The notes beneath the pieces are model-generated. The model did not search any database. It saw only the letters and a program-made list of their open reading frames with translations, and had not been told where the DNA came from. A program made the position numbers and the translations under genes. 64,000 nucleotides of DNA, from positions 1,505,501 to 1,569,500 of the forward strand of contig NC_064011.1 in NCBI RefSeq assembly GCF_932276165.1. Reading direction: 5' to 3'. This document shows, piece after piece, positions 31,601 to 41,335 of this stretch (the stretch's first letter is position 1; each line of letters starts with the position of its first letter). The stretch is from Plutella xylostella (Eukaryota > Arthropoda > Insecta > Lepidoptera > Plutellidae).

Positions 31601-32614
31601 ACAAAACGCTTCTCACCTACAAATTTTCAGTGAGAGCAACAACTATGAAAGTTTTCGAATTCGTTGAAGCTGACTACCTAAGATCTGTCAAACATGTAAC
31701 TCGTACTACCAAAAAGCTATAATTTACACGTAAACTTATTTCGTTTTTTAAAACTACGATTTGAAATAACTCATACTACCAATTTTAGTTTATGATAGTT
31801 TCCGCTAGAGGCGCTGCTTGTAAATGTATGGAAGAAAACTGAAACTATAAACGTTGTGTCAACTATCAACAACCTATACTAGACGTACAGAATCTGTCAA
31901 TTTAGTATCTAGGATAAAAAACAGAATTTAAAAGAGGTTTCACTTTACTTACCTCAAAACAGTTTCATTCCCGCGTAAAAGCTCAGAAGGAGGTAGACTC
32001 CACAAAAAGGCCGTCAACTTCTCTATGTCACCTTTTTGCTGCAACGCCTCACACACACACTGAACCTGCTCCGAGTTGAAATTCAGACACCTCCTCATAT
32101 TATTGTTCTCATTCTCACCGAAAAACGACTGAGAAACGCGGTCTCTATCATTGCTTTTCACATTTTCGAAGGTTACCGGCACGGTCACTTTCGTTTCTAA
32201 ATTTGGATTGTTTTCGCATTTCTGAACGCAGCTTTTCTGCACATCGCTGTAGTAGGCATTCGAGCGGATAGTCCTTGCCTCCTCGTTCTCTATTTGAGAA
32301 AAAAACGAGCTGTCATTATTTGGCGGCAACTTTAGTTCGAAGTTCAAATACTTTTTATTCTTTTGCGGTGACAGATAGTTTTCGAAGGAAACCATTCGAT
32401 TGTTGTCTTGCAAATAGGTTTCTTTTCTATCATCTGCCTTTGGAGACTTTTGCTTGTAAGCGAAGTATTGTTTTTCGTTCAGATCTGGTTGATTATAGAA
32501 GTTGCCGTTCGTATTATCGTAAGGGAAGGCTGGTAATGACGTTTCTGATTCATTCGTCAGGTCACTGGATGGACTAAGGCGATCGGAGCATGATTCCATG
32601 TTTGTTGATTTCAT
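22479..32614 (-). CDS. Six4: SIX-family homeobox transcription factor, Six4 type
   Basis: Five exons: 32614-31953, 25521-25364, 24512-24383, 23177-23034 and 22602-22479. They join in frame to 406 codons including the stop (405 aa); intron phases agree at every junction. Residues 1-176 are a Ser/Asn-rich variable N-terminus. The SIX domain starts at about 177 (FNSEQVQCVCEALQQKGDIE) and runs through WFKAHYKEAEKVRGRPLG. The homeodomain is at about 288-347 with recognition helix QVSNWFKNRRQRDR. The last exon is Gln/Tyr-rich and ends HFLHGNAP. Six4 rather than Six1/2 or Six3/6 is chosen from the DKYRLRKKYPLPKTIWDGEE block and the SELLRGNE.VLRARA wording. It is a nuclear DNA-binding factor that in insects acts in mesoderm, muscle and gonad development, with Eya partners (family knowledge). 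Introns 1 and 2 are packed with nested transposons. Confidence 0.93.
23034..23177 (-). CDS. Six4: Six4 exon 4 (homeodomain end)
   Basis: Acceptor TTACCGCCAG|A. Encodes YPTPDEKRALARKTGLTLTQ and VSNWFKNRRQRDRTPQQ. Donor GTGAC|GTAAAA is weak. Without splicing, the reading frame meets TAA at 23030-23032. Confidence 0.88.
23374..23616. mobile_element. Harbinger-type MITE in Six4 intron 3
   Basis: AGCCGGGTCCAGACGAGTGT / complement ends with TTA duplication (23371-23373, 23617-23619). The inner part includes further palindromic GTAATGTAA-like words. Confidence 0.85.
24383..24512 (-). CDS. Six4: Six4 exon 3 (SIX end, homeodomain start)
   Basis: Acceptor ATTTCATTTCAG|GT, donor AATAG|GTCAGT. Encodes AVDKYRLRKKYPLPKTIWDG to LKDCYYRN. 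Confidence 0.93.
24565..24745 (-). repeat. dispersed repeat B (ATG-tailed) in Six4 intron 2
   Basis: (CAT)n then CACGACCCATTACGTCCCCA...ACGGGTCTCC...AGGAAGGGTTT...GTGTGGGTTGGTAGACC. Other copies: 25911, 29425, 33750, 60530. It is probably a LINE or SINE 3' end; the short ATG tail resembles RTE tails. Confidence 0.7.
24905..25050. repeat. dispersed repeat G, copy 2
   Basis: Counterpart of 17395-17550; it abuts the nested MITEs in Six4 intron 2. Confidence 0.6.
25054..25332. mobile_element. outer Harbinger-type MITE in Six4 intron 2
   Basis: GGGCGACTTGCACAAACATA / TATGTTTGTGCAAGTGGCCC ends, TTA/TAA flanks. It holds a 141-bp hairpin (25089-25229) and a second ATTTAAGC/AAATCGAG-type internal palindrome. 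Its edge is 31 bases from the exon 2 donor. Confidence 0.85.
25089..25229. mobile_element. 141-bp hairpin MITE, copy 1
   Basis: GGGTCTGTTTCACAATGTCT with the complementary right arm and a TTATTATTTTTT-like loop. Arms of about 60 bp; TAA/TTA flanks. Same length as 26228-26368. Confidence 0.88.
25364..25521 (-). CDS. Six4: Six4 exon 2 (SIX domain)
   Basis: Acceptor TTTTTTTTCAG|G, donor CCTTTAG|GTGAGC. Encodes ARALVAYHNGVFQELYAILE to EKVRGRPL. Confidence 0.94.
25911..26060 (-). repeat. dispersed repeat B in Six4 intron 1
   Basis: CATCACGACCCATTACGTTCC...GGTTGGTGGACCCC...GAGAGAGTTGTCGG. Confidence 0.7.
26228..26368. mobile_element. 141-bp hairpin MITE, copy 2
   Basis: GGGTCTGTTCCACAATGTCT and complementary right arm; TAA flanks. 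It interrupts the left part of the composite structure; the empty site reads GATTGTCCCGCAATTAAGTG-like in the 43.8-kb relative. Confidence 0.88.
27002..28044. mobile_element. non-autonomous hAT element, 1043 bp
   Basis: CAGTGGCGGCTG / CAGCCGCCACTG ends and a perfect 8-bp duplication GTGGGGAG (26994-27001, 28045-28052). The sister copy of the tandem unit has the empty site near 30771. No transposase frame found. Confidence 0.93.
28292..28466. mobile_element. palindromic MITE, 175 bp (copies 28292, 31016)
   Basis: GGGTGCTTACGTAAAGAATC with matching right arm ending GTAAGCACCC; TAA duplication. The same element is at 31016-31190 in the second tandem copy, so it predates the duplication. Confidence 0.85.
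28481..28609. mobile_element. small MITE (copies 28481, 31205)
   Basis: ATTGGTTCAGTGCCTGGAC / GTCCAGTCACTGAACCAAT inverted ends. The second copy is at 31205-31342 with a 13-base difference inside. Confidence 0.7.
29066..30125. mobile_element. Tc1-type element with transposase remnant
   Basis: TATAGTGCCACAATCTTATC / complement ends and a TA target. Inside, a plus-strand frame from 29229 reads MPKALKSDARKVILHI...EKLEVRVAAATG, then joins across GT(29362)...AG(29508) to VSEAAYLYLRQEEL, a helix-turn-helix start like those of insect Tc1-like transposases. One in-frame stop; no catalytic DDE part. It is interrupted by repeat B (about 29425-29480) and a LINE tail (29630-29755). Confidence 0.75.
30144..31887. 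repeat. tandem duplication unit, copy 2
   Basis: Same orientation as copy 1. Without the Tc1-type insertion the two copies would be only about 18 bases apart. Carries the uninterrupted hAT site and the same intron-like GT..AG segment (30557-30663). The 73-codon frame at 30724 is Arg/Pro-rich and is broken in copy 1 by the hAT insertion. Confidence 0.9.
31953..32614 (-). CDS. Six4: Six4 exon 1 (start and SIX domain start)
   Basis: ATG at 32614 (MKSTNMESC). A second ATG five codons on is also possible. Upstream, TTCTTTATTTACAG|ATT at 32654 looks like an acceptor, so the exon probably begins at 32653 with a 39-base untranslated stretch. Donor TTTTGAG|GTAAGT. Ends LPPSELLRGNETVLR. Confidence 0.93.
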
Positions 32615-32659
32615 TAGGATACCTCAATAAAGTTATTCGCCGTTAGGTTTAATCTGTAA

Positions 32660-33125
32660 ATAAAGAAAATAGTTTTGTGAATTAATATTTCAGTAAATCT
32701 ACCAAATTAATAGTAGGTGAGACTCTAGACTCTAGATAAATGAGTAATATGGACTATTTTCATTTGTCAATTTACTACAACCTCTAAAATAATCATAATT
32801 ATTTATTTTACATAGCACTGCAATGGCTGGACAAAAAAAGTCAGTGCCCCATTTGGCATAGTCATTATACCCCTCAGCTTTGTTCTTAAACCATTGTCAC
32901 AAACATCTGGCCCATAATTTACAATGTCACTAATTCGTCACGCTGACCCTAAGATTTAAAATATAACCCTTGACATGTGTGGTGCTTGCTCGCAACTCCC
33001 GCAAGTCACCTATTTGGCAAAAAAGACTATCATCATAACCTATCACACCTAACAGAGCGCCAACCTTAGCTATTGCAACACCCAGGCTTGTGTGTCTTTA
33101 CTCGGGAGCTAGGCTGGCTGAGCTG
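32660..33125. other. intronic DNA upstream of Six4 exon 1
   Basis: No repeat or coding frame recognised. Confidence 0.4.
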
Positions 33126-33129
33126 AAAT

Positions 33130-33210
33130 TAAGGGGATATGTACAAAGGTTCCGCTCGAGAGAGCCACGTACAGGAGCTTCGCTCCCTCTCAGAATAGAA
33201 TAAAACCTAT
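33130..33210 (+). mobile_element. SINE-2 3' fragment
   Basis: GGGGATATGTACAAAGGTTC, CTCGAGAGAGCCACGTACAG, AGAATAGAATAAAAC: the tail of the 43473-43807 SINE, diverged. Confidence 0.7.
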
Positions 33211-33729
33211 CCACCACTAGGCTTAACATACATAGGCACAATTCATTGAAATAGTGTAAAGTTGAGTTTAGTATTGGGTTCTGGTTCAAGTTATGTTTAT
33301 TTATTAAATCATTTGTCCTGAACGACTGACGTTGAATCAACCCACAGCCAAAGCTCGAGATCTCGAGAGCAACAGGTCTTATATGTATAAAAATAATCTT
33401 AAATATGTTTGCTAAAATCGGGCAAGCATTTATTTATTACCCTTTGGAACATGTACCTATACCTATTCATTCTACTAAAGTCTTTCCTCCACTAAACACA
33501 TATATAAGTAGTTATTAAAAACACCTAAGTAACACTGAGTATGTATAAAGCTTATGTTTTACATGAAAAACGGAAATATGAATGACGTTGTATTCGAAAA
33601 ACAGGTTTCTTTAAGAAAAATACTCCACTATGTTTTCATAACTGAAATTCGATGGCCGGACGCAAAATTTCTACGCTAAAACGTAAACAACAAATGGTTT
33701 AATTGACACGGTACGAATTTGTGAATGAT

Positions 33730-33905
33730 TAGCTGTTCCCACGAGCCCATCGCATCCCCACTGCTGGGGCACGGGGCTCCTTTTAATTAAGGAAGGGTTT
33801 AGGCCTAGCTAGTCCACGATACGGGCCCAGTTCGGGTTGGTGGACCCACGAGCTTCGCTTCGCCTTAAAAGGTATTTATTCCGCGGGAAATCCGGGACAA
33901 AAAAC
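33730..33905 (+). repeat. dispersed repeat C split by repeat B
   Basis: Repeat C (TTAGCTGTTCCCACGAGC) is interrupted by a repeat B fragment (about 33748-33845) with duplication CCACGAGC, then resumes as TTCGCTTCGCCTTAAAAGG. This shows B is an independent mobile unit that can be only about 100 bp long. Confidence 0.75.
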
Positions 33906-33909
33906 TACA

Positions 33910-34480
33910 CCAACGATAAGTGAAAAAGTTCTACTCAAAAAAGTCGACACCAACCACAATTATTAAAAACATTTAAGGTTACAATTTGACCCAAATATTA
34001 ATGTTTTTAGTTAAGTAGTACTTACCTAATATTCTGATGCACTGTTAAATGTAGGTACTTAATCCAATATTACAGACGGCGTCTTTAAGCTAATCTTTTC
34101 CGTTTAGGAGTAATTTGGTGCTATTGTCACTGGAACTGTTTCATTGCTCGCGACAAAGCGCCCAGGGTAATTAGGTAGTAAAAAATTGGGGTCATTTGGT
34201 GTCCATATTTTGTATACATTATGTGTATTTTACCTGTAGATATACCTATGAAAAGTTATGATGAAATAATAACGTTAATTCCCACATTTGACATGTAAAA
34301 ACGCTGATGATATCCTATTCTTTAATTAGATAACTCACATTGTTTTCTTGAAATGTGTTGCAATATTGCTATAAATAATGCGCATTTAAATGTGCTTACA
34401 ATCAAAATTGAAATTCAGCAGAAAAATATCCTACTAATATTTTGCGATAGTTTGTGAGTACGTTACGTGAAAACTGCTAA
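33910..34480. other. unassigned DNA with MITE end
   Basis: Contains one end of the GTGGAAC...CATTGC MITE family near 34110-34165. Otherwise nothing recognised. Confidence 0.4.
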
Positions 34481-34481
34481 T

Positions 34482-34552
34482 GTGCTACTTTTTATCCCGG
34501 AATTCCCACGGGAAACCTTTTAATGAAAAGCGAAGTTGGCGACAAAATTTTG
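34482..34552 (-). repeat. dispersed repeat C fragment
   Basis: CTACTTTTTATCCCGGAATTCCCACGGGAAACC followed by AAGCGAAG; reverse copy, truncated. Confidence 0.6.
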
Positions 34553-34710
34553 TTACTTATTATAAGTTCTTAGTATTCCATTAAACGCTATAAAGTAGGT
34601 CCTAAATAACGATAATTCATCATTGTCTTTTGCACATTCTGAATCCGGATTTGTTTACTGACGTTGTGATGAGTGTTCGTAGTAATTTTTCATCAAAATC
34701 GATTCAGCAG

Positions 34711-34776
34711 TTTAGGCCAAGGACAGAGTGTGGGCTTCCTATGGCCGGCCTATGTCCAGCAGTGGACGATTGTTGG
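34711..34776 (+). mobile_element. RTE-type LINE 3' end, short
   Basis: GGCCAAGGACAGAGTGTGGG to GTCCAGCAGTGGACGATTGT. Confidence 0.6.
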
Positions 34777-35200
34777 ATGCTAATGAGTTTATTTATCTAG
34801 AGTTTTTAAACTGGATTGTAAGTAAAAAATATCTGAATTGCAATCTTTTATGAATGAGTTGTAATTACTAATTATGCCTACCATAGATATTAGCTAGGTA
34901 AGCTGCTGTGTATACAATTTTTATGTAATATTTTAAACAATGTTATTGTTTATTTTTTTTACATGTCCGGCGGAGGGTTTCAACTGTTTGAAGTGGAATT
35001 TTACCGTTTTTCTTGTGATGGCACCTATACTGCCTATACAGTAAAACTATAAAGACCTGAAAACGGAAGTGGATCCTAACTAATTTTAAAAGATCGCACC
35101 GGAACAGATAAGTTTGTGGCACTGTAATTCGGAAAACTGTGAACTGTCACAGGAGTCGTCTTAGCTAAAACGAGGCTAGGTGGTGGTTGGACTTACTTCT

Positions 35201-35459
35201 AAAAAAAAAAAACACGCACTCACGCCTTGTACTAATGTACTCCCTTGCGGGGTAGGCAGAGGTGCATTGCTGCACCCACTTTTCTCCAGAGTGTTATGTT
35301 AGTCCCAATGTAATAGGGGGCGGGCCTATTGCCATTTTACGGGCACATCCAAGACCCGAGAACAAATATCTGTGTTTTAAACAAATATCTGCCCCAGCCG
35401 GGAATCGAACCCGGGACCATCGGCTCAGTAGTCAGGTCACTAACCACTACGCGATTCGG
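35201..35459 (-). mobile_element. tRNA-derived SINE, head 1 / tail 1
   Basis: Full copy with 10-bp duplication ACTTACTTCT (35191-35200, 35460-35469); an A run replaces the (GT)n end. Confidence 0.88.
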
Positions 35460-35763
35460 ACTTACTTCTCTTCATTATAAAACGTAGACTAAAGAATCTA
35501 AAGATAGTTAGGTTTGTTAACTACCTACTACAACTGTAGACTTTCATCAAATCAGTAGTCGGTTTAAAACCAGAACCATCTTTAGTATACTTTCTATAAT
35601 AAGGGGGACTATAACGATCGCGGTGTAAGATTGAGTTATTGCCAGTTTCATATCTCTATCTACGATAGAAATTGGAGGTTTGCAAGCCTAAAGCTCCGAG
35701 CTTCCTAGGTTTGATTTCCGGCCGGAACAGATTTTTTATCACAATAACTATTAGGTTTGTAGG

Positions 35764-38081
35764 CAGTGGCGGATTTACCTATAGGCCAAAAAGGCCAGTG
35801 CCTAGGGCGGCAGATTTAGAGGGGCGGCAAATTTAGCATTTTTTATTTTACAGATTTTTTAAATATAAATTTACGTGTACACAATCTACATATAAATAAA
35901 CGCACTGTCATATAATCAGTATGTACCTATATTCTTTGAATTTAGTGGCAACTGTAACTGCTGAATTATGCTCAGAAGGGCTAGTACGGTGCGCATTTAA
36001 GTCGTGACAAAAGTTCTACGTCGTCGCGCTCGCTCTTGAGGCTGCGCGATGTGAGTGAGCGCGATGCAATAACTTATGTCACGTCTTAAACTAGCCAAGA
36101 TTGACGCTTTTTCATGCTGCTTCAGGAATTTTTTTTAAACTCGACACAACGCTGGCTTAAATAAATGAGTGAAATCGGGAAAGGCAAAACCCGGAATAGA
36201 GTGAATTTGAGACGATAGTCAGCCAGAAAATATAGTAAAAATAGTTAAAGAGATTCTTGGCATGCATATTCTTTGAAATCAATCAAATATGATATTACTA
36301 AAAAGGCTGTAACGCGACAAGAAGCGGCGGGAATACTTTCGAATTTGGAGAAACTGGAAACGGCTGTAATGGTTATATGTGGATAATGTGGAATTTTGTC
36401 ATAAATGTACTAAGTAATTTCGCAAACCAGTCACTGAATAAAAAAATGGTTTGAGAAGACCTTTGATATTTTTGAAAGACCTGTACAATACCTTACACCA
36501 ACGAAAAAAATCATCCCCATTTTACATGTATGGAAGGTAACATTTTTTTTTTCATTAATTTATTTTACCAGTTTGTCTGTCGATGCCGTACATTTGTACA
36601 AGGTGGATCAAAAAGTCAGCAGAGCCAATCAAGATCCTATCTTCCAGGGCTTCCAGAGACACGGGATTATTCACATTAACACGGGTCTTGAAAAAACACC
36701 CAAAAAAACTGTCTGAAACGGTTAAATCGGGCGATATTGCGGGGAAAAATGACATATAAAACGAAAAAAAAGGCGACCCGAAAACTGAATATACAAAATT
36801 ATTTGGCGTCCTTGGGAAGTGTGGCTTCCATGGCTTGTCAACTTGTATTCTGCATTTGTCTAGTCCACCAATATCAAAACAAATTTGAAATTGGCGGCCA
36901 TTTGTACAAATGAGAGCAATTTCCAATAGGGTGATTACTTTTGGCCCACCTTGTACAGGTCTCCCATATTAATAATGCGCATGCAAATCTTCGCAAACTG
37001 TCGTATTCCCGGAAACACCAGAATCATTGAATCGTAAGAGCCTTAAACAATGCACTTGGATTTTGCACCTTGCTTGAAAGAAATAGTAGTCAATATCATG
37101 TTTGCATAAACGAAAACAATACGGGCTCTCGGCGGCTGTCACCAATCAGTCAAAGATCCTTCAGCTCTCTTGTCAGTCAGTTCTGTGAAATTATATGTAA
37201 GTATAGAGCTGTTATTACACATTCTTGGTTTTGTTTTCAAATGTAAATTTAATTTCAACTTTAATCAAATTATTGTTGATGACGCCTTATTATGAAACAA
37301 ATTAAAGAATAAAATATATGTCAGATTGACAGACTTCACTTTGTAAATAAAGCCACACCCAAAAGACCAAGTTTGTAAGTGTAATATTAATGTGAAATGA
37401 TCAGAGCTGTAAATACTTTTGAACTCAGATTTTAATTTTTTAATGTAAACCTGTGTTTGAAATCCATTTCTTCTTATAATATAAACCTTGTGTTATTCAA
37501 ACCTTATTTCATCCATCTTTACATCAGCTTCAGTAAGACACTGGAACAGTACTGTAACATTTTCGAAGTAAATTTTAATATTATGACAATATTATGAATT
37601 ATCGAATCCAGTTTCGTTACTGATAAATCAATTATCTCTTTTAGCACCAAATACATATTTCTACTAAAATTTCATGAAAACAATGCACTTAACCACTCTA
37701 AATACATATAGTTTTCTAACGCTCGGGAATACGACCGTTGCCGAACAATGACGAAGATTTCTATGTGCATTATCAATTTTGGGTAACTGTATATCTTTGC
37801 AAAATGTCAGCTTTGATATTTTTACCCGTTTCTGAGACAAAGACAGCCGGACAACAAAGTGATCCTATAAGGGTTTCTTTTTTCCTTTTGAGGTACGGAA
37901 CCTTAAATAAGATTTGATGAAACATTTGAAGTTGGTGACAGATAGACATAGAAATATCCACATCATTAAGTTCACAATCATACTAATAACGGGATTAAAC
38001 TAACAAATTGAATTTCAGAAGTCAATAGGGGCGGCAAAAATTGAATGGCCTACGGGCGGCAAATTTGTAAATCCGCCACTG
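35764..38081. mobile_element. hAT transposon, degenerate, 2318 bp
   Basis: CAGTGGCGGATTTAC / GTAAATCCGCCACTG ends and a perfect 8-bp duplication TTTGTAGG (35756-35763, 38082-38089). A plus-strand trace near 36290-36370 reads KKAVTRQEAAGILSNLEKLE, like the region before the catalytic core of TTF-type hAT transposases. There are many stops. A mariner-like fragment is nested at 36595-36957. Confidence 0.88.
36555..36957 (-). pseudogene. mariner/Tc1 transposase fragment with its own ends
   Basis: Inverted ends TGTACAAGGTGGATCAAAAA (36595) and TTTGGCCCACCTTGTACA (36957). The minus-strand frame includes ISPDLTVSDSFFGCFFKTRV, then NNPVSLEALEDRI, the region after the last catalytic Asp of DDE/D transposases. 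It is broken and reshuffled; nested in the hAT element. Confidence 0.65.
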
Positions 38082-38190
38082 TTTGTAGGTAGATATGTTT
38101 TCGGATCTTGTACCGGTTAATAATTCTTACTGATTTCGGTTAAGTTGGGTTTGTAATGCAGCAAAGCCGCTTTTTAGTCAAGTCCTATGA

Positions 38191-38408
38191 TAATCCTAAC
38201 TACTATTATAAATGCGAAAGTAACTGTGTCTGTCTGTCTGTCTGTCTGTTACTACCAACTCTTTCACGCCAAAACTACTGAACGGATTTGAATGAAATTT
38301 GGTGTACAGATGGTCTAGACCCTCAGAAAGAACATAGGCTACTTTTTATCCCGGAATTCCCGCGGGAAACCTTTTTAAGGCGAAGCGAAGCTCGCGGGAA
38401 CAGCTAGT
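38191..38408 (-). repeat. dispersed repeat C, full copy
   Basis: ATCCTAACTACTATTATAAA, TGTCTGTCTGTCTGTTAC, then TCGCGGGAACAGCTAGT. Confidence 0.85.
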
Positions 38409-38588
38409 ACTTAATATGAATGATGATTTATCTGATTTCTGCAGGTACCTAGATGTTTTAACTACATGATATTTGTAAGTACCTTATACTTAAATAATTG
38501 AGGCTTAGCAATTAATAAAGGATTGGCAGGCATTTAAATATGGAAACGATTTCTTAATAAATTAAAACATATCAAAATATAAACTAAC

Positions 38589-38760
38589 CTTTTTTCAGGC
38601 GCAAATCTCCTGAAATTTCTTTTTAACTCTTTTTAAACAAGTAATTCACAATAACCGCACAAAAAATCTTGAAACTCACACTGCACCAATAGGCTGCCGA
38701 ATCACTGCAGCCGAGTCTACACTCCGCTTAGAAAAAAAAAACAAAACAATTTAAAAATTC
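38589..38760 (-). promoter_or_regulatory. candidate Six4 leader exon and promoter
   Basis: Donor AAAAAAG|GTTAGT at 38588 on the minus strand, 5.9 kb upstream of the Six4 exon 1 acceptor. It is preceded by a GC-richer stretch with GCCTATTGGTG. Start site unknown. Inference from one splice site and position. Confidence 0.3.
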
Positions 38761-39064
38761 AATTTTGGAACACCCTCGCCGCACCAACATCGCGGGTCAA
38801 ATAACAGAAAAGGTGTAGGTTTTCAAAGCGCTAGACTGCGACGTAACACATGAATGACAGAGATAGAATAAGGGGCGGAGCTACGTTTGCAACTGGTTCG
38901 AAGTTCAAAAAACGTTTTGTTATAGTTTTTTTTAAATATTCTTTTGTCATTGTTGTGTTACACAGCCTTCAAGGTTCCTTTAGGAGGACTTTTTTGCAAT
39001 CTGCTGTGAAAATATCTTGGAAATGTAAGTAAAAGTAAAGTTATTGTTTCATCATCAATTTATC

Positions 39065-39178
39065 AGGTTGCCTGGAAGAGATCGCTTTTACCTGCTTACT
39101 CCTGTGCTTACTCCTTTTGTTATTTAATGTATGTTGTGTATTTTGTTCAATAAAGTTATATTGTATTGTATTGTATTG
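39065..39178 (+). repeat. LINE 3' tail (GGTTGCCTGGA type)
   Basis: AGGTTGCCTGGAAGAGATCG...TCAATAAAG with a TATTG tail. Lacks the AAGGCCGCC part. Confidence 0.55.
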
Positions 39179-39179
39179 T

Positions 39180-39290
39180 TATCATCATCAGCGAAAATGG
39201 TCCACGGCTTGCCTCTTCCGAGGAACGCCACGTCACTCTGTCCTCGGTCTTCCTCATCAATCTATCACTAGGTAGACACCCGCTTGATGT
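39180..39290 (-). mobile_element. RTE-type LINE 3' end
   Basis: ATCATCATCAGCG...GGAACGCCACGTCACTCTGTCCTCGG...CTTCCTCATC; reverse copy, diverged. Confidence 0.6.
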
Positions 39291-39519
39291 ACACTCGCGG
39301 GCAATGAAAAGGTTCCACTGAGAAAAGCACCAAATTACTCATAAACGGAAAAGTCTAGCTTAGCCTTCTGCAACATTGAAGTACTAAGTAATAGAGTATT
39401 TAACAGAGCATCAGGATACTACCAACCAAAATAGGAAATATTTTGTTCAAAATTTCAATTCAATGGGTTGTTTGGTGTCGGCATTTTGTGAGTGGAACCT
39501 TTTAATTGCCCGTGAGTGT
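39291..39519. mobile_element. MITE (ACACTCGCGGGCAATGAAAA), full copy
   Basis: Left ACTCGCGGGCAATGAAAAGG and right CCTTTTAATTGCCCGTGAGT inverted ends; the inner part contains CACCAAATTACTC and TTTGGTGTCGGCATTTTGTG. Confidence 0.8.
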
Positions 39520-40110
39520 GCGGGTTGGTGGGCGTCCCACGCTCCGTTTTCCTGTTCGTATTTTAAACTCGATAAGTACTTCTATAAAAGCCTCAAAATA
39601 TAAATTCCTTCCATTCAATGTTTGAAAATAAATATGAATAGTTAGGTAGGTAATAAAAGATTTTTGAAAGATGGCATGTGGTTACTATGTTTCTTTTTTT
39701 ATTTGGGATTTCTCGTGGGAATTCCACGACAAAAATATATTATAATATAATAAATTATATTAGGGCAACAATCATTCTTTTAAATCATTTTACACTGTCA
39801 TGACTAGGTGACGTATATACGTTTTATTTATCTACATAGTACCTCTACCTACATACTTACCTAAGCCCTTAATGGTTACCAATAAAAGCAAAACTACAAT
39901 CTTTTACCCGTTGCAAAGTTATCGTTGCTGGACTCTATATGAAACAATACGGTGTTGTTTCCTGTGACTTCGCCAATATTAACATAACACCACAGGTTCC
40001 GAGTAAAATTGTCATTTAACACCCAGACGGAGAAAATACCTAGGATGCCTTGTATTGTGAATGCCATAAGTAAATAAATACTTACAAATTATATTATAAC
40101 CTCTTTGCGT
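39520..40110. other. unassigned DNA
   Basis: Nothing recognised beyond a short GGGATTTCTCGTGGGAATTCC piece of repeat C near 39710. Confidence 0.4.
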
Positions 40111-40139
40111 AATAAATATAGAGTCAACGAGCCAACTCT

Positions 40140-40330
40140 AGTGTGATGGCTGTAGTGTGATTTAGCACGTCTAGATGTGTGAATGAACCCACCAAGTCGC
40201 AGTGGACCAGCGTGGTGGGAAATGGTCCACGCTTAGGAAGGCAGTTTAGACCTTGGACAAAGGTTTCACTCGAGAGAGCCAGGTGCAGGTACTTACACGC
40301 CCACAGAGAATAGAATAAAATAGAATAGAG
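40140..40330 (+). mobile_element. SINE-2, 5'-truncated
   Basis: TTTAGCACGTCTAGATGTGT, CAGTGGACCAGCGTGGTGGG, GAGAGAGCCAGGTGCAGGTA, then AGAATAG repeats. Confidence 0.85.
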
Positions 40331-40914
40331 CATCAACAAGACCGCAGCTTTTAATAGAAGAAGAAGAAGATACTATATAAGGGCTTGGACCAGAGATATG
40401 CCAACCATAAGGTTTGGACACAACTCTGAATTGCGATGTCTCACCGCAAAAACCTGCGACCAAGCATATGCCCTGAAATACCGTCAAAACAGTCGCATGT
40501 TTTTACGATGCGACGTCGCAACGAAGTGTGTGTGTTTGGGCCCTTAAAGGTCAGTATAGATTACAACATTTACTTGTAATAAAACAACGAGCCGCTCTCT
40601 GATATGTTTTTTAACGAACTTTTTATCACGATTTTGCCTGTATTCTATTATTCGTATAAGAACGTTACATTACACAGGAATGCTCGGCAAAATGTTAAAG
40701 TCTATCTATACTCACCTTAATGTAGGAAAATTAGCCATGTCACACTGTATGTTGTAATGTAGTACGAGTTAACTTATATCGCCTGTAGGAATTTACCCCG
40801 TACATTCTGATGTCCACAGTTACTGTGCTAAGAATCGGTGATACTGAAGACATGAGCAAAGAGCGGAAGAGCTAATTACAGAGTGTTGCAAAAATAGTAG
40901 AATATAATAGAACA

Positions 40915-41335
40915 CTCTTTATTTTGCACCGTGAATGAAAGTATATTCCAAAATGACAACTTGAAGGTACAAAAAACGGCCTTATGCTTGCTATCTCTAT
41001 CAGACAACCTTTTAGTCGTTCGTCAAAATTTTTTTTTTATAAAAAATTTAAATGTGCTAGTTATGCATCTTCACGTACTTTAAAGCTGTTCAATACAATA
41101 TTTTTAAATTTATTAAAAGAGTTAGAAAAGATATCAAAGTGATTTACACAAATTATTTAAAGGCGAATTACCAGTATATTTAGTAGAAGTGTGTGCAACG
41201 AAGAGAGGCTGTAGGTTACAGACACGAGCTGATGTTCTAGGAACTCTTATATTGATATTTTAGAAAGTAGGTTAAGGGAATCTATTTGATCATTGAGCAA
41301 TTTAAAAAGAAAAGTCTGCCCTAGGAAAGTCCTAC
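40915..41335 (-). mobile_element. LINE 3' end with reverse-transcriptase C-terminus
   Basis: The minus-strand tail is GGTTGTCTGATAGAGATAGC...AAGGCCG...AATAAAG, i.e. the recurring 3' tail. Just upstream a decayed frame reads FLGQTFLFKLLNDQIDSLNL, then NNLCK-like words, the end of a CR1/Jockey-group ORF2. This copy ties the orphan tails at 4845, 9452, 15318, 15663 and 39065 to that LINE group. Confidence 0.7.

Larger units (their letters stand above)
26152..31926. mobile_element. composite inverted-repeat structure filling Six4 intron 1
   Basis: The left end (26152-26196) and right end (about 31888-31926) are imperfect inverted repeats of about 40 bases (AGTCTG(C/T)TTTTT...AGATACTAAATT(T/G)ACAGATTCT). 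They match the ends of the MITE at 43440-43903. Between them lie a hairpin MITE, two direct 1.7-kb copies (26406-29067, 30144-31887), a hAT insertion and a Tc1-type element. The right edge is only about 26 bases from the Six4 exon 1 donor. Confidence 0.6.

Noticed and set aside
26406..31887. LTR retrotransposon with 1.7-kb LTRs
   Set aside because: The interval between the direct repeats is a Tc1-type element plus about 18 bases; there is no gag-pol, primer site or TG..CA ends. Tandem duplication fits better.
32275..32577. 100-codon plus-strand ORF
   Set aside because: Antisense to Six4 exon 1 with no features of its own.
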